A stretch of DNA of 64,000 nucleotides from Puccinia triticina (lineage: Eukaryota; Basidiomycota; Pucciniomycetes; Pucciniales; Pucciniaceae), in assembly GCF_026914185.1 (NCBI RefSeq), contig NC_070571.1:868001-932000 (forward strand). Direction: 5' to 3'. The notes beneath the pieces were generated by a model. It saw only the letters and a program-made list of their open reading frames with translations. It made no database searches and had not been told where the DNA came from. This document shows, one piece after another, positions 10,763-22,841 of this stretch; position 1 is the first letter of the stretch; the number at the start of each line of letters is the position of its first letter. The translations under genes and the position numbers were made by a program.

Positions 10763-11120
10763 TGTAAGGACTCCAATTAGGGGAGTCCTTCACTGTCCGT
10801 CGAGTGGGGGACACAGAGGAGAACCTCGAGGCAAGATTCCAGTTCACGGGTCTGTATTGCTGATAGGAGGGGACAAATCTAGCCGGGAGAGATATGGTCG
10901 CGGTGATCTCTACGTAAGTACATGAACAAAAATGGGAAGAGACAGAAAACAAGTAAAGAGGAAGGGAAAAGGAAAGAAACGGCTTACCTAGCCGGGAGAG
11001 ATATGGTCGCGGTGATCTCTGCCGGCTAGGAGGGGGAAATGAGAGCTACAAGATATACGTGGCCGGATGGGGTTCCTGTGATACCTCTTGTGAAACCTAG
11101 CGGCGCGCGGGGGCTTCACA
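10763..11120 (-). repeat. 5' LTR of Gypsy D
   Basis: 358 bp bounded by TG...CA on either strand (sense start TGTGAAGCCCCC, end GTCCTTACA). It contains two copies of a hairpin block, AGCCGGGAGAGAT...ATCTCT, at 10881-10911 and 10990-11028. The sense strand then reads CTAG|GTAAGCC and a long pyrimidine tract. The layout is homologous to the LTR at 50270-50608. Confidence 0.75.
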
Positions 11121-12640
11121 TGAAGCTCGTCCGGGGTCCGAGTAGTGTGTATGCCCCTACCCCGGTACGGGGGGGGGGGGGTATGTGTATAGATATGGCC
11201 GTACCTTCTTCGGAGGGTATGGTTTTTCAGGGGTTTGAGTGCGTATGGGTTTTGGGTTCAAGGCCCATACACAACTTCACCGATCTTCCAATATATACGT
11301 CACCGTCGCCGATGGTTGACCGCTGGCGCCCTTGAGTTCTTGCCCCAACCATACCAACAACTAGCCTGAACCCTGCTGGTGAGCAGAGTTCATTTTTGAG
11401 GTGAGTCCTTTGCGTCATTCCTCGATAACTGGGCGACCATGTTGGTTGATTTTTGATATGCAGCTGTCCGATTAATTACCGCTACCACCCGCACCACCAA
11501 GTTTGACAGGTCTTTGGGATTCTGGTGGGGTTTCTTTCGCCGACAAGGTTTGTTTCCAGCCTGCAATGTACATAGCGGCCGGTCCTGTCCGTGGGTTTTG
11601 TTCCTGTCCCGGTATGGATATGGTGTACCCCATAGGGGGTATGGGTATAAGCCAACGTCTTTGACCACCTTCCGATCCCGCCAACCTCGACCAACTCGAT
11701 CCTTGATCTGCAGCCTTAACACCCCACCAGCGCCACCTGTCGTCGCCTGTCGAGCGAGCTGGTTCCTCTTATTTTTTTTCCGGCTGAGTAGGCAGTAGTC
11801 TTGATCATGTTGTGTGTAAATGTGTAGCTGTCAGATTAACCTTCGCGGCCACAAATGCCAATATTGTTCAAGCTTGGACCGCTTTCCTCTTGACCCAATC
11901 TGAGCTCAGCTGTTTTATGGTGTTGGAGCCATGGGTCTTGCTTTTCGCGTTGGGTACTTCAGGTAAATGTGTATCCCCTGAGGGACTGGTAAGCTATAAA
12001 AGAGGCCTCTTCCCAGCCCCTTCTCCTCACTCACTCCTCATCCCACCAGTACCATACTCGCCTCGTGCTAATTCATATCCTATTTGAACAGAGCGTCCAC
12101 CGCTTGGCCACGTCCTGAGTATGTCTCTTTATCATAGCTACTAGTTTTTGTGTTCCATTACCGGCCGTTCATGTCTCTGTCTTTAATCTTCTTGGATTCA
12201 TTGGAGTCAAGCCCAGCTCAACGCCATCGATCGATCCGCGAATTTGAGAGCCTGTCGTGCTCTTCGTGTCTGCACCAACCGTCGGATACTAATTGATCCG
12301 TCCGCCGTCGATCAGGATAAACAAGTAAGTTTCTCCTTTTCTATCCGACCATGTCGGGTCCAGGTTGATCCGGATATCCGCCCCGTAACTACTGGGTACT
12401 GATTGGCTCGATCTCTTTGAACAATCCGCTGATTTGCGGGCCCGTCGTGCTTGCCGCCAACGCCCAGATACCGACCAGCGCTTTTGTGATCAATCCGACT
12501 GACGCCAAGCAGTTCATCCAGCTCGAGTAAAGTGCATAGTTCTGGTAGATAGTATTGATCTAGCCGTTGTAAAGTGCCCTTTTGCTAAAAATAAATAAAT
12601 AAATAAAATAAAAATAAACTAAAGTAAAATGAATCCAAGA
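11121..12640. other. Degraded LTR-like DNA, no gene
   Basis: No coding sequence is recognised. It includes CCCATACC/GGTATGGG-type short repeats (11150-11660), a TATA box (11996) and two diverged copies of a GATCCGCGAATTTG-type block around a GTAAGTTTCTCC donor-like site (12220-12540). It ends in an AAAT microsatellite (12585-12625). Confidence 0.45.
11990..12012 (+). promoter_or_regulatory. TATA-box core promoter, probably of an old LTR
   Basis: AAGCTATAAAAGAGGCC followed by a pyrimidine-rich initiator-like region about 30 bp downstream. No gene follows on the plus strand; the sequence downstream resembles an LTR R/U5 region. This is inferred from consensus only. Confidence 0.4.
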
Positions 12641-12806
12641 CGGAATTGAAAGCCCCCTCCCCCAACTTAGCAGGTTGTCCTCAACCTTGAAGAAAGTGAC
12701 ACTTCAAGGATAATTAAATTTCCCAAAAAAAATACTCAAAGTTTGAGGTTGGGAAAATCATTGAAAAAAAATCACTCTGTACTGAAAAAAAATGCAAACT
12801 GAGCGT

Positions 12807-13200
12807 GCTCAGCCAAAAAAATAAAAATGTGTCAGACTGAGTAAAAAACAATGGGGCACATTTTTGGGATGATTTTTTGGAAGGGCCTGCACAAGGCCCG
12901 CATGGGCCACTGACAGGCCCGTTGGGCCCATTGAAAAAGTAGTATTTGTTTGGAATTCCGATGCTCTGCTAAAATGTGAAATGGGTCAAACTGAATAAAA
13001 AAAATGGGGGTACATTTTTGGGGAGATTTTTTGGACGGGCCTGAATGAGGCCCACATGGCCCTCACAAAGCCCACTGGGCCCATTGAAAGAGTAGCCTTG
13101 GTCAAGATTGCCTATGCTCAGCTAAGAAGCAAAAATGTGTCAACCCAAGTAAAAACCCTAGGGGCACATTGTTGGGGAGGCTTTTTTGGATGGGCCTGCA
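12807..13200. repeat. About 155-bp satellite-like tandem repeat, 2.5 copies
   Basis: Units begin near 12807, 12963 and 13116 (GCTC-A/T-GC..). Each contains a GTGTCA..CTGAGTAAAAA segment, GGGGCACATTTTTGGG, and paired GGGCC motifs (GGGCCTG, AGGCCC, TGGGCCCATTGAAA) that can fold. The third unit is cut at 13200 by different DNA. Divergence is about 20-25% by eye. Confidence 0.75.
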
Positions 13201-14022
13201 TCAGTATGCTTGGCAAGTTTTAATCAAATGATAGGTCTGGTCTAGTTCCAGATGAAGTTGTTTGATGACAGGTATGTGAGATTTGAGATTGAGTTCAGTA
13301 GTTATTTGCAAATATAAGGGTTGTAGTGATGTGTGGTGGTGATGGCAAGTATGAAGGGTGGTATGTAAATAACTGGTGAGTACTGAGCTGAGGAGCTGAC
13401 AACTGGGGAGGAGAGAGCACCTTATATAGAAAAAAGTGGAGCCCCAGAGGGGCTTGTGGGTTAGGGTTTCAGCTGATCTGGACAACAGTGTGAGGGATTT
13501 TAGCTGGTTGGAGTAGATACAAATGATGTCATAATGTGTCAGGGGTACATAAATGATGTCATAAGAATACAGTAGGGCTGCATGAAGGCTGCTTAAAGTG
13601 ACAGTAGACTGCATGAGTTGACAGGTGGATGCAGGGGGTGCATAAATGTGTCTGAGGCTGCAGAGTCAGTGCGTGATGACATCATAATATGGAAATGGAA
13701 GAGTACTTGATAATATGTAATGACTGTAGTCTGATGGGGAGATTTATGCTTGTATCCTGTGATGTGTATAAGCATAATGCTGTGATCTTTGACTTGAGGC
13801 TTGTGACAGGTTGGTGATTTGGTATGTTGAACGTGTGATGGGTGTCCAGTGTCCAAAGAAGTGTAGGTTTCAATCCAGAGGGGCTCCAGTGACGCTTCCA
13901 GTGGTGACTAGGGGTGAAATTGGCCGTAGAATCCATTTCTGGGTTCCATTTGATGGTATCTTGAGGCTTATTGTGAGTAAATATGTAGTATAGAAAAAAC
14001 TTTTGATTTTTCACTTTTTCGT
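13201..14022 (-). other. Unassigned repeat-like DNA with a minus-strand TATA motif, possibly an LTR
   Basis: No protein is recognised. On the minus strand TCTATATAAGGTGCTCTCTCC lies at about 13420-13440, followed by pyrimidine-rich DNA, which is LTR-like. It abruptly truncates the 155-bp satellite on the left and meets the broken Copia gag on the right. I could not find matching ends or a target duplication. Confidence 0.35.
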
Positions 14023-14458
14023 CTACCACACCAGAAGCGGGGCGACCGAGTTGGGTGTTGGGGGTGGCAGTTTGGCATCACTGCAGAGGGTTGGGAACAA
14101 CAACCTCCAGTGCCCCAGCACCTTACAGTATGCACAGGGTTTGCCGATGTAAACGTTTGGGTTGCTTGGGCTGTGGTTTCCTTTACAAATGTTGTTGAGT
14201 GCTGCCGCAACGTCGTTGATGGTTGGATTTCCCGGATTGCCCACATTTCACTACCAAGATGGATGAATTTGCGATGTCATATATTGATCAATATAGCGTA
14301 TATTGATCAATATAGCGTATATTGATCAATATAGCGTATATTGATCAATATAGCGTATAGTGATCAATATAGCATATATTGATCAATGTTTTTTTATTCC
14401 TCTTGATAACTTTGTCTGTGCTCCATTTCTCCTTAATAATCTTCTATAATCTCTCTCC

Positions 14459-15241
14459 TGTGAGAATACACGCCTAGGTGAACGGCAGCGCACTCATAAA
14501 TTGAGAAAGCGGCGCAATCTCAATCAGCTGCGGATTATGGTGAGCTAAGCAAACCACTTCCGCAGTCCAAAGATAAAAGCTGCGGAGTCGTAAAACTGAC
14601 ACATCGAGTTGATGTATGCAGGTCCGACCTTAGCAAGCAGCAAAAACAACCTCAAGGCAAATCCTGCCCACTGATCTCTTGCGGACAGAATAGCCGAAGC
14701 AAGCACCACAGGTAAGCGGCTGGCTATAATGTTCGAGGAGAAGATTAAGATGTAGAGCTAATGCCGCATTCCCCCAGATTCTGCGAAACAGAATAAGACG
14801 GACCAAACCGATTCCACTCAAAGAGCTGGAGCGAATCGGTTAGTAGTCTTGTCCCACAGCGTGAAACATGAAGGTCTAACTGAGAGCTGGATAACTCGAC
14901 TCTGTTCCAGATAACGTCACAGCTCTCATAGATCGTTTCTCTTACGCCAAGTAACCGGATAAGGAACAGCAATAGCTTCATCCAAGTAAGGACCAGAGGT
15001 CTCTGAACAACTGGAAGACAATCGGCTAACAAATGAAATTGTGCAGACCGTACTTAATTCACAGGAAGAAGAACAAAGTTCTTCCCTCTTCTACTTTCCT
15101 ATCTACATCACAAAGCAGCCTATTTGCCTGCTTTTAGGTAAAAATCCTCATTTGATTTTTACTCTATTAAAGATGTATTTAGTCTTAAAGTTGAGGTTCT
15201 GATGAACAGAAATAAAACTCTTAGTCTTTTGAGTTCTTTCA
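14459..15241. mobile_element. Solo LTR in CACTA-like element 1
   Basis: 783 bp from TGTGAGAATACACG to GAGTTCTTTCA, flanked by the 5-bp duplication TCTCC (14454-14458 and 15242-15246). Element 2 lacks it at the same site, which gives an empty-site comparison inside the window. Family unknown; strand not determined. Confidence 0.85.
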
Positions 15242-15954
15242 TCTCCTTCCCCCTGTATTTGCTTCAAGCCACAGGAATCTTTTTTTTTGGCTGATAACAT
15301 TCATAAATTTCTACATACACCTTTCAATGGAGGACTTCCCGTCAAGTCTGAGAGCCTCCCAGATCTCAATTTACACACCCAAATTCTTAATTTTTGACAA
15401 AAAGGGAAATTTTTTCCTAGCCCTACAGTTCATTACTTTCATGTGCACTGGTTGAGTTTTTGATAGGTGTCTTAATTTAGGATTTAGAGAGGCATCTAGA
15501 GCTCTCTAAATGGTGACGGGAAGTTATCCAATTCTTCATGAAAAAAAGACATTGCAAGTTTTAGGATTAATCCAGAGTGGCTGAGGGGTCTCAAATTTTT
15601 TTTCTTTATTTTTTTACTTCAACATTTGATGTTATCAGAATTCTCCAAATCTACTTTTTTTCAAAAAAGGAAAAACATTGACCCCTGACCTCTCTCATGA
15701 TACCATCCTGCAAACATTGTTAATTTGGTTGGTTGAACTTCCTGAAGATATTGCACATCATACTTGAAGTGCTACACGCATAGAAAGCCTTTTTGAAATT
15801 AGTTTACCATGGTTTAGCATATTTTTGTCAGGTTCTTTTTTTTTATCTACTTTTGTTATCAACCACAGATTAATGAGGAATAATCCACATAAAGTTTCAT
15901 GGGACAACTGTTCTGCATATAAAACCCAGAAATATTGTGTTTGGGGTCACATCC

Positions 15955-17490
15955 GTTATGGAGCAGCTACAATCTAATCAGTTCCCAAATATCACTACTT
16001 TGGTAGTTTCTTGGTGTTTCTGCCAGTATACCTCATCCCAGCATGGGAATTGTTCTGCCATATGGTTACCAAAATGTTTAAAAGGCCCCAAAGCTTCATT
16101 ATGCACCTTTACTGACCACGAATCCCCCAAATGTAGAAGCTACAGTTTGATCAGTTTGCAAATATCACTACTTTGGTAGTTTCTTGGTGTTTCTGCCACT
16201 ATATCTCAACCCAGCGTGGGAATCCTTCTACCATGTGGTCACCAAAATATTGACAAGCCCCCAAAGTCTGCAATATTACATTTGGGGGTTTTGCGGTCAT
16301 TAAAGATACATAGTGAAAATTTGGGGGCTTGTTAACATTTTGGTAACTATATGGCAGAAGAATTCCCACCCTGGGATGAGATACAGTGGCGCAAACACCA
16401 AGAAACTACCAAAGTAGTGACATTTGGGAACTGACCAGACTGTAGGTCCTACATTTGGGTGTTTTGTGGTCAGTAAAGTTACATAATGAACTTTTTGGGG
16501 CTTGTAAAAAATTTTATAACCATATGGCAGAAGTATTCCCACACCTGGATGAGATATAGTGGCAGAAACACCAAGAAGCTACCAAAGTAGTGATATTTGG
16601 GAACTGATCAGATTGTAGCTGCTACATTTGGGGGTTTTGTGGTAATTAAGGGTACATAATGAATCTTTGGGGGCTTTTAAACATTTTGGAAACCATATGG
16701 CAGAAGGATTACCATGCTGGGATGACATATAGTGACAGAAACACCAAGAAACTACCAAAGTAGTGATATTTGGGAACTGATAAGACTGTAGCTGCTACAT
16801 TTGGGGGTTTTGTGGTCATTAAAGGAATATAATGAGTCTTTGGGAGCTTTTTAACATTTTGGTAACAATATGTCAGAAGGATCCCCAGGCTGGGATATGA
16901 TATAGTGGCAGAAACACCAAGAAACTATCAAATTAGTGATATTTGGGAACTGATCAGACTGTAGCTTCTACATTTGGGGGTTTTGTGGTCATTAAAGGTC
17001 CATAATGAATCTTTGGGGGCCTGTAAGCATTTTGGTAACCATATGGCAGAATTATTCCCACGCTGGGATGAGATATAGCGGCAGAAACACCAAGAAACTA
17101 CCAAAGTAGTGACATTTGGGAACTGATCAGACTGTAGCTTCTACATTTGGGGCTTTTGTGGTCATTAAAGGTACCTAATGAGACTTTGGGGGCTTCTAAA
17201 CATTTTGGTAACCATATGGCAGATGTATTCCCACGCTGGGATGAGATATAGTGGCAGAGACACCAAGGAACTACCAAAGTAGTGATATTTGGGAACTGAT
17301 CAGAATGTAGCTGCTACATTTGGGGGTTTTGTGGTCAGTAAAGGAACATAATGAATCTTTGGGGGCCTCTAAACATTTTGGTAACCATATGGCAGAAGGA
17401 TTCCCACGCTGGGATGAGATATAGTGACAGAAACACCAAGAAACTACCAAAGTAGTGATATTTGGCAACTGATCAGATTGTAGCTGCTGC
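15955..17490. repeat. 173-bp tandem array, 2 direct then 7 inverted units
   Basis: A TCTGATCAGTT-type marker occurs at 15973 and 16146 in forward sense, then as its complement about every 172-173 bp from 16434 to 17470. Each unit contains ATATCACTACTTTGGTAG, TCATCCCAGCGTGGGAA and ACCACAAAACCCCCAAATG. Orientation switches near 16270. Short ORFs in this array are repeat translations, not genes. Confidence 0.9.
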
Positions 17491-19446
17491 ATAATGGATG
17501 TGACCCCAAACACAATAGTTCTGGGTTTTATATGAAGAACAAGTGTCTCAAGAAATTTTATGTGGAAATATTCCTCATTAATCTGTGGTTGACAACAAAA
17601 GTAGATAAAAAAAAGAACCTGACAAAAATATGCTAAACCATGGTAAACTAATTTCAAAAAGGCCTTCTATGCATGTAGCACTTCAAGTATGATGTGCAAT
17701 ATCTTCAGGAAGTTTGACCAACCAAATTAATAATGTGTGCAGGATGGTATCATGAGAGAGGTCAGGGGTCAATGTTTTTCCTTTTTGAAAAAAAAGTAGA
17801 TTTGGAGACTTCTGATAACATCAAATGTTGAAGTAAAAAAAAAAAGAAAAAAAAAATTGAGACCCCTCAGCCACTCTGGATTAATCCTAAAACTTGCAAT
17901 GTCTCTTTTTCATGAAGAATTGAAAGGTGTATGTAGAAATTTTTGAATGTTATCAGACAAAAAAAAAAATTCCTGTGGCTTGAAGCAAATACAGGGGGAA
18001 GGAGAGAGATTATAGAAGATTATTAAGGAGAAATGGAGTACAGAAAAAGGTATCAAGAGGAATAAAAAAAAATTGATCAATATAAATTGATCAATATACG
18101 CTATATTGATCAATATATGACATTGCAAATTCATCCATCTTGGTAGTGTTTGGGTAGTGTTGTGTTTGTTGATTGTTGGTTGGAGGTTGTCGTGGTTGTC
18201 CCGCATATCTGCCGCGTGGAACAAAACGGTTGTTAGATTGTGGTGGTGTGGTCCATGTTGGTTGTCTTTGGGTTCCCCAATGTTGGTTATTTGATCCGGC
18301 TTGATTTTGGTATGATCGGAATACCAAGACAGTCAATGGTTGTCTGGAGTCAAAATAAACACTCTTGCCATATGCTGATGTTATGATTTTCTGGACATCG
18401 CAGGCAGTGTCACCTTCTTTGGATCCAAGCTGTAAAAAAATATTCTGGAACATTTGCAACCTAGACATAGACAGTGGGACGGGAGAAACGGCCTAGAGTA
18501 TGAGGCTCTCAACCAACGGTGGCAAGTTATCTCCCACCTTCTTGAGATCAGCAAAAGTGTTGAAAAGCTTGTTGAAGAAGCCTTGGACTTGAGGCGGTTT
18601 GGTTGTTGGACCTGTGATGCAGAATTCAAGTAGTTTGTCAATGAGTTCCATTTGTCGGAACCAAATGGTGCCTTGGAAATTGGTTTGAAGGGCATCAAAA
18701 GCCTCAGTGCCTGTGGTGAATCAATTGGTAATTGATTGGAGTTCATCGTGTATTGTGATTTGAATGAGGTACAAGATGCTGGAATTTTCTTGAGATTTGA
18801 CTTTTGTGTAGTTGACCGGGTCATCAAGGAGATTTGGGATGTTGAGCGTGAGTAGTAAAACCCAATTAAGGCTTTGCTTCCACTTGGTGAAATTGGACCC
18901 ATCTGCAGCCAGGGGTTTGACGTCTTGCTTGTATAGACTCGGTTGTTGTCGGAACTTAGCTTTTGGAGATATTTCGGATGTTGATTGTGACATGGATAGA
19001 CTTGGAGAATTGGGATTCAGCAAGAACTCAGAGACGTTTGATAGATTTTCCGTTGACGATGTATTGGAGGGTGAATAAGATGGTGAGGGACCTTGCGGTA
19101 CGTTTGTCTTTGGTCAATATTCAGGTATAGGGATGAGAGTCGTTATTGGTAATCCAAAAAAGTTTTGGACTATGCAATATTTGGGCGGAGCCGGAGCCAA
19201 AAACGATAAGCCTTTGTTGATGTGTCAAGTTACTGTTTTGGAGAAGACGTAGGATATTGCCGATATGAATGGGGATGAAGGATGCTCAATGTCAAAGGGA
19301 TTTGTTTTTTCCTTGATCAGGGATGGAGGTAGCAGGGGTAGTTTGAAAAGTGTTCTGTACGACTTTGTCTGTTTCAGATGCTTTGCTCTTGTCGGTGGAG
19401 GTAGAGGTCCCAATAGTTCAAGTTGATCTCGACAGGTTTTTACCAT

Positions 19447-19964
19447 AAAACGGGTTGAATGTTGCCGGAAGTCAATTTATAAAAGCTAGCTTGTTGGTAG
19501 ATCAAAGACTCTTAATCTGTTGTAGTCTGGAAAAAACAATGAATATGAATTGCTCCGCCTCCCCCTCCTCTTGACCACTCCACACTACAATTGTGGAGTT
19601 TGCACACCCCACTCCACTACAGTGTGCAGAGTTCACACTTCATCCATTCCAATGACCGGTCATGGAGTGGGGTGTATACCCCACCCTGCCAGTCATTGGG
19701 TGGAGTGCCACTTCACGGTTATTGGAGGGAGCACCACTCAACTTGATGACCCGTGATCCCCATCCAATAAGTGGTTGTTGAGTGGAGTGGGGCTTCATCC
19801 AATGACCAGTTGTTGAGTGGAGCCACGTCATTGGATGGAGTTTGGACTCTACTCAATTGTAGCACACTCCATCTGATGACCCGTCATTGAGTGGGGTGTA
19901 TGCTGGTGTATGGTATGAAAACAAACTGTAAGTTGAAAAAAAACTAAATGTAGATTTCATTGAG
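19447..19964. repeat. TGGAGTGG/CCACTCCA and CATTGGATGGAG-type degenerate repeats
   Basis: From about 19560 to 19900 the sequence is built from variants of GGAGTGG, its complement, and CCAATGAC/GTCATTGG in both orientations, so it can form many hairpins. There is no convincing ORF. It borders the 3' LTR of Copia B. Confidence 0.6.
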
Positions 19965-20800
19965 TGTAAGATTTGAGACAACTAAGATTTATTTCTATGT
20001 TAGAAACTAGCCACTTAAGAAGTATATACATGAAATGGTATGAAACTGAGAGTAACCAGTGAAACATTGGTGAGATGAAAAGATTAAGCAATATTCACCT
20101 AAGAGTAGGTGAAGAAACCTTGCTACTGAGCTGGTGTATGGAAATACGGGGAAGGAGCACAAGTTTTGGGAACTGGAAGGGATTGGCTAGAGACAGGAGA
20201 GTTAAGAGTTCTGGGGCAAAAGCATGCAAGGTATCAGCATGTCGCCTGGTTGCTTCTTAGCTAAGATGAAGAGGAAGTACCTCTTGTAGTCTGCACACTC
20301 ATCTTGACGGTTATCCGTTAGACCAACAATGGAGCTGCCTGTTTAGGACTGATTGATGTGGCAACACCTGTGTTAGATATCTATGCACATTGCGGTGAAT
20401 GATACTAATAGAAAGACTCACTCGTTGTTTGGTGAACTTATGCGAGTGGTTAGGCTTGAAGGGCTGGTGGTTATTCTGGTGGAGAGCGAGCCGAGTGAGT
20501 TAGGCGATGGTTAGTCTGGATGCCTCAACTCCTGGCTCGAACAACTCTCTTAAATACTCACAGTTTTGAATCTCTGAGACCTGCGGCTGCCCTGACGTTG
20601 CTGAGTTCTGAGCTCGGGTATTGCGCCCTTGGGTTCTTGTTGCTCATCTGATCTGCAGTAGCGGATGTGAGACATGTCAGTCAATTGACTGTCGCTTGTG
20701 TCTAGAGGGATGAAACAGGCGGCTTACGTTGCAGTGCATCAAAGCTTGTATCTCCCCTGCGCCTCTTGGCGCCTTGCGCAGCGGAAACTGTATTCCGACA
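19965..20800 (-). repeat. 3' LTR of Copia B
   Basis: 836 bp, beginning on the sense strand TGTCGGAATACAG directly after GGCAACCCAGCC. It matches 39229-40048. It has a 16-bp extra segment near its end (TAAGATTT duplicated around GAGACAAC at 19967-19990). Confidence 0.85.
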
Positions 20801-22838
20801 GGCTGGGTTGCCTTGAGCAGCTATGCTCAAGGCAGATGAGGGAGCTGCGATGACTCCTATTGCTTGAAGTGACCTTCTGATTGAACATCTTCCTGTTGGC
20901 TTGGTTAGGAAGTTGGCAAAGTTATTGATGGTTTGGATGTAGTGGAGAACAATCAACTTTGATGTGACAAGCTTGCGGACAAAGTGAAGCCTTATGTCCA
21001 TGTGCTTGGTGCGGAATCCGTTTTGAGAAATCTCGCTTCTTGCTAGATCTATTGCGCCTTGATTGTCAACACCCACGAATAGTTGGTGCCATGTGTAGTC
21101 TAGATTTATTTCATTGATTAAGCTTTCTAACCATGCTATTTCTCAGCCTAGGTCTGATAGTGCCTTGTACTCAGCTTCTGTCGATGAAAGTGATACTGTT
21201 GATTGAAGAGATGCCTTCCAAGATATGAGCTGTGATCTATTTAAGACTGCATATCCAGTCGCTGATCTTCTTGTGTCGGGACAGTTGCCCCAATCCGAGT
21301 TGACATGGGCTTGGATTTCTAGGTTGGGTGACTTCGTGAAGACAAGCCCCACGTGTTTTGTGCCGAGTAGGTAATGGAACACCTGCTGAGCGGAATAGAA
21401 GTGCTGAATACCTGGCTTCTTGAGGTGCTGAGAGAGAACGCTCACGGCGTATGAGATGTCACGGCGAGTGAGTATACTCAAGTAGTTGAGCGAGCCAATT
21501 AGCGCACGGTAGTTCACATTGAGCCTTGATAGTTCTTCAATTTCACTGGGAGTTGCTGCCTTGAGGTGAGTCTTTGGGTTCATTGGACAGGTTGCTGGAA
21601 TTGCTGAATCAAGACTAAATTTGTTTAACTTTCTCTCAATGTACTGCGTCTGATGAATATGAAGGTGATTCTTGGTCCAATCAATGTTCATACCAAGCAG
21701 GAAGGAGGCCTCCCCTAGGTACTTGATGTCAAATTCTTGTTCCATTTTGTCTTTGAAGACCGCCAGGTTGCTGCTGACAATGACAATGTTGTCAACATGG
21801 CAGTACAGCCAAGTTGGAGTGCTGGATGTCCGATAAAACACACATGGATCAGAAACCAAGGTCAAGAATCCAATGGTCTTGAGATAATTTCTGAGTCTCT
21901 TGTACCACACCAAGGAGGCCTGCTTAAGACCGTAGATGGCCTTCTTTAATTCAAAAACTGTTCCCGTTGGGCATTTGTATCCTTGAGGTGGGGTTAAGGT
22001 GACCGTGTCTTCAAGTGGGCAAGTGAGGAATGCGCTTCTCACATTGAGTTGATGGATTTGCAGGTTGTTGTTTACGGCAAACAATAGGATTAGGCGGAGA
22101 GAGGCTGGCTTTCCTGTTGGAGCATACTTGAGTTCAAAGTTCACCCCAAACATTTGACGAAAGCCCTGAGCACAGATCCTGGCCTTGTACTCGACGACTT
22201 GGTTGTTGGGTCCAAGCTTTTTTTGGTACGCCCAAGTCGAGGCAATCGGGTTGTTGGTAGGTCTTCTTTTCCTTTCAATCCAGACTTGATGTTTTCACAT
22301 ATTGTTGATTTCCTTTAATTCGGCTTCAATCCATTGCTGTTTGTCTTGACACTTCATGGCGTGATGATGTGACTTGGGGTCTGTTGAAATGGCTACGTAG
22401 CAGACTGGTTTCCGCGCTTGTTTCCCTTTGATGATATTGCCTTGATTCACCGAGCTATCAATGTTCTCCGCCGGAGCAAAATCCTTGACGTAAAGCCAAC
22501 GTTTTCCAGTTTCAGGACTGACCGGATGCGAATCAACAGGAGAGTTCTCAAGATTTTCGTCTTTTTCTCTGGACTCTTGCACGTCATTGTGCTCAACGTT
22601 TGAAGTTTCATCAAATGGTAGAATCGGGTCTTCATTGAAGATTGGGAGAGACAATTTGAGACTTTCAAGCGTGTCGTGGCTGCGATTCACTGCTTGACAT
22701 ACCAGAAAAACATTTTCTTCAAATCTGACTTGTCTGGTGACTATGATTGCTTGGTCCTCATGACGTAGGATCCGGTAGGCGGAGAAATCATTCGCGTATC
22801 CAATCATTGTGCTTTCCCAGGCAATGGAGTCGAACTTG
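20705..22838 (-). pseudogene. Copia B reverse transcriptase and RNase H, broken
   Basis: RVT_2-type reverse transcriptase: ELKYAPTGKPASLRL, AIYGLKQASLVWYKRL, then the catalytic box reads HVDN (expected HVDD or YVDD), which alone would inactivate it. RNase H: VNSDWGNCPDTRRSATGYAV, STEAEYKALSDLG, then VDNQGAIDLARSEISQNGF. A stop interrupts between 21076 and 21143, and another break lies near 22290. The reading frame runs past the internal region into the 3' LTR (from 20800 on the minus strand), as in the intact relative. The N-terminal linker (MIGYANDFSAYRIL) is the direct continuation of the integrase fragment at 36899. Confidence 0.9.
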
Positions 22839-22841
22839 TTG

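Larger units (their letters stand above)
8448..11120 (-). mobile_element. Gypsy-type LTR retrotransposon (Gypsy D), 5' half only
   Basis: In minus orientation: a 5' LTR at 10763-11120, a leader with G/T-rich repeats (10530-10690), then gag (8835-10457). The LTR ends CCTTACA, immediately followed by C-T9-C, the same junction as in the Gypsy element at 50270-62778. No pol and no 3' LTR are recognisable to the left. An out-of-phase Pro-rich frame follows at 8448-8834 but has no protease or RT motif. The element is therefore truncated or was gag-only. Confidence 0.75.
14249..18148. mobile_element. Non-autonomous palindromic CACTA-like element 1
   Basis: The ends are inverted: CACTACCAAGATGGATGAA at the left and its complement ending CTTGGTAGTG at the right, flanked by a 3-bp duplication TTT (14246-14248 and 18149-18151). 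Next come subterminal TATATTGATCAATATAGCG arrays. Mirrored inner blocks (CAAGCCACAGGAATC on the left, its complement on the right) make the whole element one large palindrome. The core is a 173-bp tandem array, two units forward then seven inverted. There is no transposase. A 783-bp solo LTR sits in the left arm, so the original was about 3.1 kb. A CACTA start and 3-bp TSD are the hallmarks of CACTA/EnSpm; superfamily assignment without a transposase is inference. Confidence 0.75.
14023..19110 (-). pseudogene. Copia-type Gag pseudogene split by a CACTA-like element
   Basis: The right part (19110 down to 18149) reads SPSPSYSPSN, then DVKPLAADGSNFTKWKQSLN (the gag signature of fungal Copia elements) and a Gln/Asn-rich tail. 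The left part (14248 down to 14023) continues with a zinc-knuckle-like CAYCKVLGHW whose last Cys is replaced by Phe. At least two in-frame stops occur in the right part (after QSITN and before AVSPVP), plus the 3.9-kb insertion. No protease, integrase or RT follows, so the element is also truncated at its 3' side near 14023. The first ATG is not clear. Confidence 0.75.

Noticed and set aside
13201..14022. A defined LTR
   Set aside because: It has a TATA-like motif and LTR-like composition, but I could not match its ends, find a second copy or find a target duplication.
15937..17657. ORFs of 80-128 codons in CACTA-like element 1
   Set aside because: They are translations of the 173-bp repeat, recur in both strands and in element 2, and lack family features.
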